Positions 60,965 to 64,000 of a stretch of DNA of 64,000 nt are shown here, one piece after another. Source of the stretch: Methanoregula sp. PtaU1.Bin051 (GTDB lineage Archaea; Halobacteriota; Methanomicrobia; Methanomicrobiales; Methanospirillaceae); NCBI GenBank assembly GCA_002067895.1, contig MVRE01000013.1, positions 124,001 to 188,000 of the forward strand. Direction: 5' to 3'. The first letter of the stretch is position 1. Every line of letters begins with the position of its first letter. The notes under the pieces were generated by a model. It saw only the letters and a list, made by a program, of their open reading frames with translations, was not told where the DNA came from and searched no databases. The position numbers and the translations under genes were made by a program.

Positions 60965-61773
60965 GTCCCCCTCACCAGCCGCTCGTGGATACGTACGACA
61001 TCGGCCGTGGCTGCAACATCATGAGTCCTGATGACCGATGCCCCTTTCTGGAGAAGCCAGAAGGTTGCGGCAAGGGATCCGGCGAGCCGCTCTTCCGGTG
61101 GACGGTCAAGGAGCATTCCCAGAAATGTCTTGCGCGAGATAGCTCCAAGGAGCGGCCGGTTAAACGAGAGGAAGGAATCAAAACTGCGGCAGAGTTCCCA
61201 GTCGTCCTCCACGGAACGGAACGGCACCCACATCCCGATGGCCGGGTCGAGAACGTAGTTGTCGATGCCATGCTTCTCGCACCGGGATACGACCTTGGCA
61301 AGTGCCTTTATCGTCTCTGCCACTCCGACAGCATCCCCCGGCTGGGAAAAAGAGGCCATCGCAATGACGGGGAGCTTTGACGCTGCAGCTATCCCTGCAT
61401 AAGTCTCGTTGGAGAGGCCCGCGATGTCATTGATCATGTGGATATCGTGCTTCAGGCAGACCTCAAGGACCCCCGGGTGCATCGTGTCGACGGAGACGGT
61501 GATCCCGCTTCCGTCCATTTCGGAAAGTGCGGCATTGATCCGTTCGGCCTCGGTCTTCCCGCTGATCTGCTGGGTATTGGGTGCGGTACTCCGGGCCCCG
61601 ATATCGATGATGGATGCCCCTGCTTCGACCATTTCGACCGCACGCTTGTGGACCGACTCCGTGGGCACGAACGAGTCGGTATAGAAAGACTCGTGGCTGA
61701 CGTTGATGACGCCCATGATCCGGACCGGGGCGTCCCCGCCGATGGTAACTCCGTTTACCACACACTGCCGCAT
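60961..61773 (-). CDS. folP: Dihydropteroate synthase family protein
   Basis: The 270-residue TIM-barrel protein has [11 protein letters not shown] near 20, [10 protein letters not shown] near 60, [10 protein letters not shown] near 96, and A-I-S-R-K near 212. This matches DHPS but with a non-standard second motif (A-R-S-T for the usual G-E-S-T). In methanogens the family acts in pterin/methanopterin synthesis, and in folate users joins pterin to pABA. Placement between folD and cofE supports a cofactor role. It overlaps folD by 19 bases. Confidence 0.88.
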   Translation of the reverse strand: MRQCVVNGVTIGGDAPVRIMGVINVSHESFYTDSFVPTESVHKRAVEMVEAGASIIDIGARSTAPNTQQISGKTEAERINAALSEMDGSGITVSVDTMHPGVLEVCLKHDIHMINDIAGLSNETYAGIAAASKLPVIAMASFSQPGDAVGVAETIKALAKVVSRCEKHGIDNYVLDPAIGMWVPFRSVEDDWELCRSFDSFLSFNRPLLGAISRKTFLGMLLDRPPEERLAGSLAATFWLLQKGASVIRTHDVAATADVVRIHERLVRGT

Positions 61774-62597
61774 GCCCGCTCCTTTGCTGCCTGAAACGTA
61801 TTCTCCATCAGCGTTGCGATCGTCATCGGGCCGACCCCGCCGGGCACAGGCGTGATCGCGGATGCGATGCTGCTGACCGCTGCAAAGTCCACGTCGCCGA
61901 CCAGTTTCCCGTTGAGCTGGTTGATCCCGACATCGATGACGACTGCCCCTTTCTTCACCATTCCCGCGGTCACGAAGTGCGCCTTTCCCACGGAGGAGAC
62001 GAGGATATCTGCCTGCCGGGTCACGTCCGCAAGGTTCCGGGTCTTCGAATGGCAGACCGTGACAGTTGCATCGGCGTTGAGGAGGAGGGCTGCCATGGGC
62101 CGGCCCACGTCGACGCTCCTTCCCAGGATAACGGCATGCTTTCCTGCTACCGGGATCCGGTTTGCCGCAAGGAGCGTCATGATCCCCCTAGGTGTGCAGG
62201 GTGCGAACCGGGGGGTGGCGGAAAATAGCAGCCCGAGGTTCACCGGGTGATAACCGTCTACGTCCTTGTCGGGCCGGACTGCCTTGATTACACGTCCCGT
62301 TTCGACCTGCCTCGGGAGGGGGAGCTGGACGAGAATGCCATCGATTTCAGGATCCTCGTTCAGCTGCCGGACCGATGCGATCACTTTCTCCGTTGTCGCA
62401 TCAGCGGTAAGTTCGATTCCGACGGAACCGATATGCACCCGCTCGCATGCCCTGTGCTTCATCCGCACGTACATCTGCGAGGCCGGGTCGGAACCAACGA
62501 TGACTGTTGCGAGATGGGGGGAGAGCCCGGACTCGTCGATCTCGTCCCGCAGGATCTCCAGCCGCTGTTCCGAGCAGGCTTTGCCATCGAGGATCAT
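61755..62597 (-). CDS. folD: Methylene-tetrahydrofolate dehydrogenase/cyclohydrolase
   Basis: The 280-residue bifunctional enzyme has [10 protein letters not shown] (with the catalytic lysine), [15 protein letters not shown] and [10 protein letters not shown]. It interconverts methylene-, methenyl- and formyl-tetrahydrofolate. Most methanogens use methanopterin instead, so FolD implies a tetrahydrofolate side pool, as shown in some Methanosarcina. It lies between glyA and folP, all on the minus strand. Confidence 0.95.
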   Translation of the reverse strand: MILDGKACSEQRLEILRDEIDESGLSPHLATVIVGSDPASQMYVRMKHRACERVHIGSVGIELTADATTEKVIASVRQLNEDPEIDGILVQLPLPRQVETGRVIKAVRPDKDVDGYHPVNLGLLFSATPRFAPCTPRGIMTLLAANRIPVAGKHAVILGRSVDVGRPMAALLLNADATVTVCHSKTRNLADVTRQADILVSSVGKAHFVTAGMVKKGAVVIDVGINQLNGKLVGDVDFAAVSSIASAITPVPGGVGPMTIATLMENTFQAAKERACGSVW

Positions 62598-62630
62598 AGA
62601 AATGTGGGGATAGGGAAGGTGTATTATTGT

Positions 62631-63869
62631 TCACGCCGGGTAGAGCGGGAATTTCCCGGCCATCGCCTCAACCTTTGCGTGCACGTCCCTGATTACCGCA
62701 TCATTGTGGATGTCTTTAATCACCCGTGCAATATAGCTGCCGATCTCGCGCATCTCGGCTTCTTTCATGCCCCGCGAAGTGACGGCAGGAGTGCCGATGC
62801 GCAGTCCGCTCGTGACAAACGGGCTCTTGGTCTCGTTGGGGATCGTGTTCTTGTTCACCGTGATCGCGGCCTTCCCGAGCACGGTCTCCGCCTCGAGGCC
62901 GGTGATGCCCTGCTCCGTGAGGTCGAGGAGCATGAGGTGGTTGTCGGTGCCGCCCGAGACCAGCCGGAGACCGTTGTCCATGAGCGTCTCGGCAAGCACC
63001 TTCGCGTTCTTCACGATCTGCTTATTATATTCCTTAAATGATGGTTGAAGAGCCTCCTCAAAGCAGACCGCCTTTGCCGTGATCGTGTGCATCAGGGGGC
63101 CGCCCTGCATGCCGGGGAAGACCGCCTTGTCGATTATCTGAGCGTACTCGGTATTGCACATGATAGCGCCGCCGCGGGGGCCGCGGAGCGTCTTGTGGGT
63201 CGTTGTCGTGGTGAAATTTGTGACGCCGACCGATGTGGGGTGGATGCCGGTGGCAACAAGTCCGGCGATATGGGCGATGTCGGCCATGCAGTATGCGCCC
63301 ACGTCGTCTGCGATCTCCTGGAAGGCCTTAAAGTCGATAGTCCTCGGGTACGCGGAGGCGCCGCAGACGATGATCTGGGGCTTCTCTTTTTTTGCCATCT
63401 CATGGACAGCACCGTAATCGAGGACTTCTGTCTTCTCGTCAACGCCGTACTGGGCTACCGCGTAGAACTTGCCGGTAAAACTGACCGGCGAGCCATGCGA
63501 AAGGTGCCCGCCCTGATTGAGCTTCATTGAGAGGATTTTGTCTCCAAGCCTGATGGCTGCAAAATAAACCGCCATATTTGCCTGGGTGCCGGAATGAGGC
63601 TGGACGTTTGCGTGCTGTGCACCGAAGAGCTTTTTCAACCTGTCACGGGCGAGGTTCTCGGCCATGTCATGGAACTCACAGCCGCCATAGTACCGCTTCC
63701 CAGGGTAGCCCTCGGCATACTTGTTGGTCATTATCGATCCCATCGCTTCGAGGACGGCGCGGGATACGAGGTTCTCGGACGCGATCAGCTCAAGCCCGTT
63801 TGTCTGACGCAACCGTTCTTTCTCGATAATATCTGCTATCTGAGGATCCGTTGTTGCCAGATACGACAT
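62631..63869 (-). CDS. glyA: Serine hydroxymethyltransferase
   Basis: The 412-residue PLP enzyme has the lysine motif [13 protein letters not shown] near 225, G-G-P-L-M-H, and the E-N-L-V-S start. It makes glycine and a one-carbon unit from serine with tetrahydrofolate or tetrahydromethanopterin as acceptor. The ATG at 63869 has no Shine-Dalgarno, but a TATA-like GATTATAG about 25 bp upstream suggests a leaderless mRNA for the glyA-folD-folP-cofE run. Confidence 0.96.
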   Translation of the reverse strand: MSYLATTDPQIADIIEKERLRQTNGLELIASENLVSRAVLEAMGSIMTNKYAEGYPGKRYYGGCEFHDMAENLARDRLKKLFGAQHANVQPHSGTQANMAVYFAAIRLGDKILSMKLNQGGHLSHGSPVSFTGKFYAVAQYGVDEKTEVLDYGAVHEMAKKEKPQIIVCGASAYPRTIDFKAFQEIADDVGAYCMADIAHIAGLVATGIHPTSVGVTNFTTTTTHKTLRGPRGGAIMCNTEYAQIIDKAVFPGMQGGPLMHTITAKAVCFEEALQPSFKEYNKQIVKNAKVLAETLMDNGLRLVSGGTDNHLMLLDLTEQGITGLEAETVLGKAAITVNKNTIPNETKSPFVTSGLRIGTPAVTSRGMKEAEMREIGSYIARVIKDIHNDAVIRDVHAKVEAMAGKFPLYPA

Positions 63870-64000
63870 ATGGAAAAAGGTGTGCTATAATCAGGTAATA
63901 CACTTGTGTTCATGTGCCGTCCGGCCGGCCAAAAGGCGCTATGGGCAGATACAAGCAGGGACGGCACCGGTTTTTGGAAAAAACCGAGGAAAATAGCACA

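Overview
This is a 64 kb stretch of a moderately GC-rich euryarchaeal chromosome. The gene content points to a hydrogenotrophic methanogen of the order Methanomicrobiales, most likely near Methanoregula or Methanosphaerula. The evidence is three coenzyme F420 biosynthesis genes (cofG, cofC, cofE), hypF for [NiFe]-hydrogenase maturation, a modified mevalonate pathway, archaeal ribosomal-protein and RNA-polymerase operons, archaeal TATA boxes, and PAS-rich histidine kinases with the methanogen-type T-R-H-D-I-L H-box. The genus is inferred, not proven.

Layout. 1-4.9 kb is sparse: small secreted or membrane proteins, an overlooked 55-residue four-cysteine protein, a membrane-anchored ArsR-type regulator divergent from a secreted chymotrypsin-fold protease, and nearly 1 kb of GC-rich hairpin-forming DNA. 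4.9-6.0 kb is an AT-rich pair of convergent genes, one frameshifted in a run of ten T, and looks acquired. 6.1-8.5 kb is the L11-L1-L10-L12 operon. 8.5-13.9 kb has a two-component pair, a TM2-like membrane protein and a radical SAM enzyme. 14-19.7 kb has hypF and a divergent operon of two HTH regulators plus a zinc-finger SF2 helicase. 19.7-25.4 kb (minus strand) runs rps15, recJ-like DHH nuclease, pcc1-like, rps3ae, apgM, a bactofilin-like protein and a methyltransferase. 25.4-27.5 kb has a highly structured promoter region, an HEPN-like gene, and a GTPase plus zinc-ribbon pair of the archaeal vesiculation (ArvA/ArvC) type.

27.8-31.7 kb is a striking run of five genes made almost only of CBS domains (18 by eye). 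Deoxyhypusine synthase and a sensor kinase follow. 35.0-48.6 kb is a long plus-strand housekeeping array: tRNA-Ser, rps13, rps4, rps11, rpoD, rpl18e, rpl13, rps9, rpoN, tRNA-Pro, rpoK, eno, rps2, MEMO, mvk, ipk, fni, RNase J, idsA, gltX. It joins translation, transcription and archaeal lipid precursor synthesis. After a 0.5 kb array of G-run/C-run palindromes come a DNA methyltransferase, an ABC1 kinase, a family 6 hypoxanthine-DNA glycosylase, a ferredoxin:disulfide reductase subunit, purC and cofG. 55-64 kb holds a sensorless histidine kinase, cofC, an RNase III (uncommon in archaea), a DUF5591 protein, an MFS transporter, a secreted protein, and a minus-strand one-carbon/F420 run glyA-folD-folP-cofE.

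The best candidates for undescribed biology are the CBS array, the multibranched element and TATA-flanking palindrome between rps15 and the HEPN-like gene, the palindrome array before the methyltransferase, and the ArvA-ArvC pair with no gene between them.
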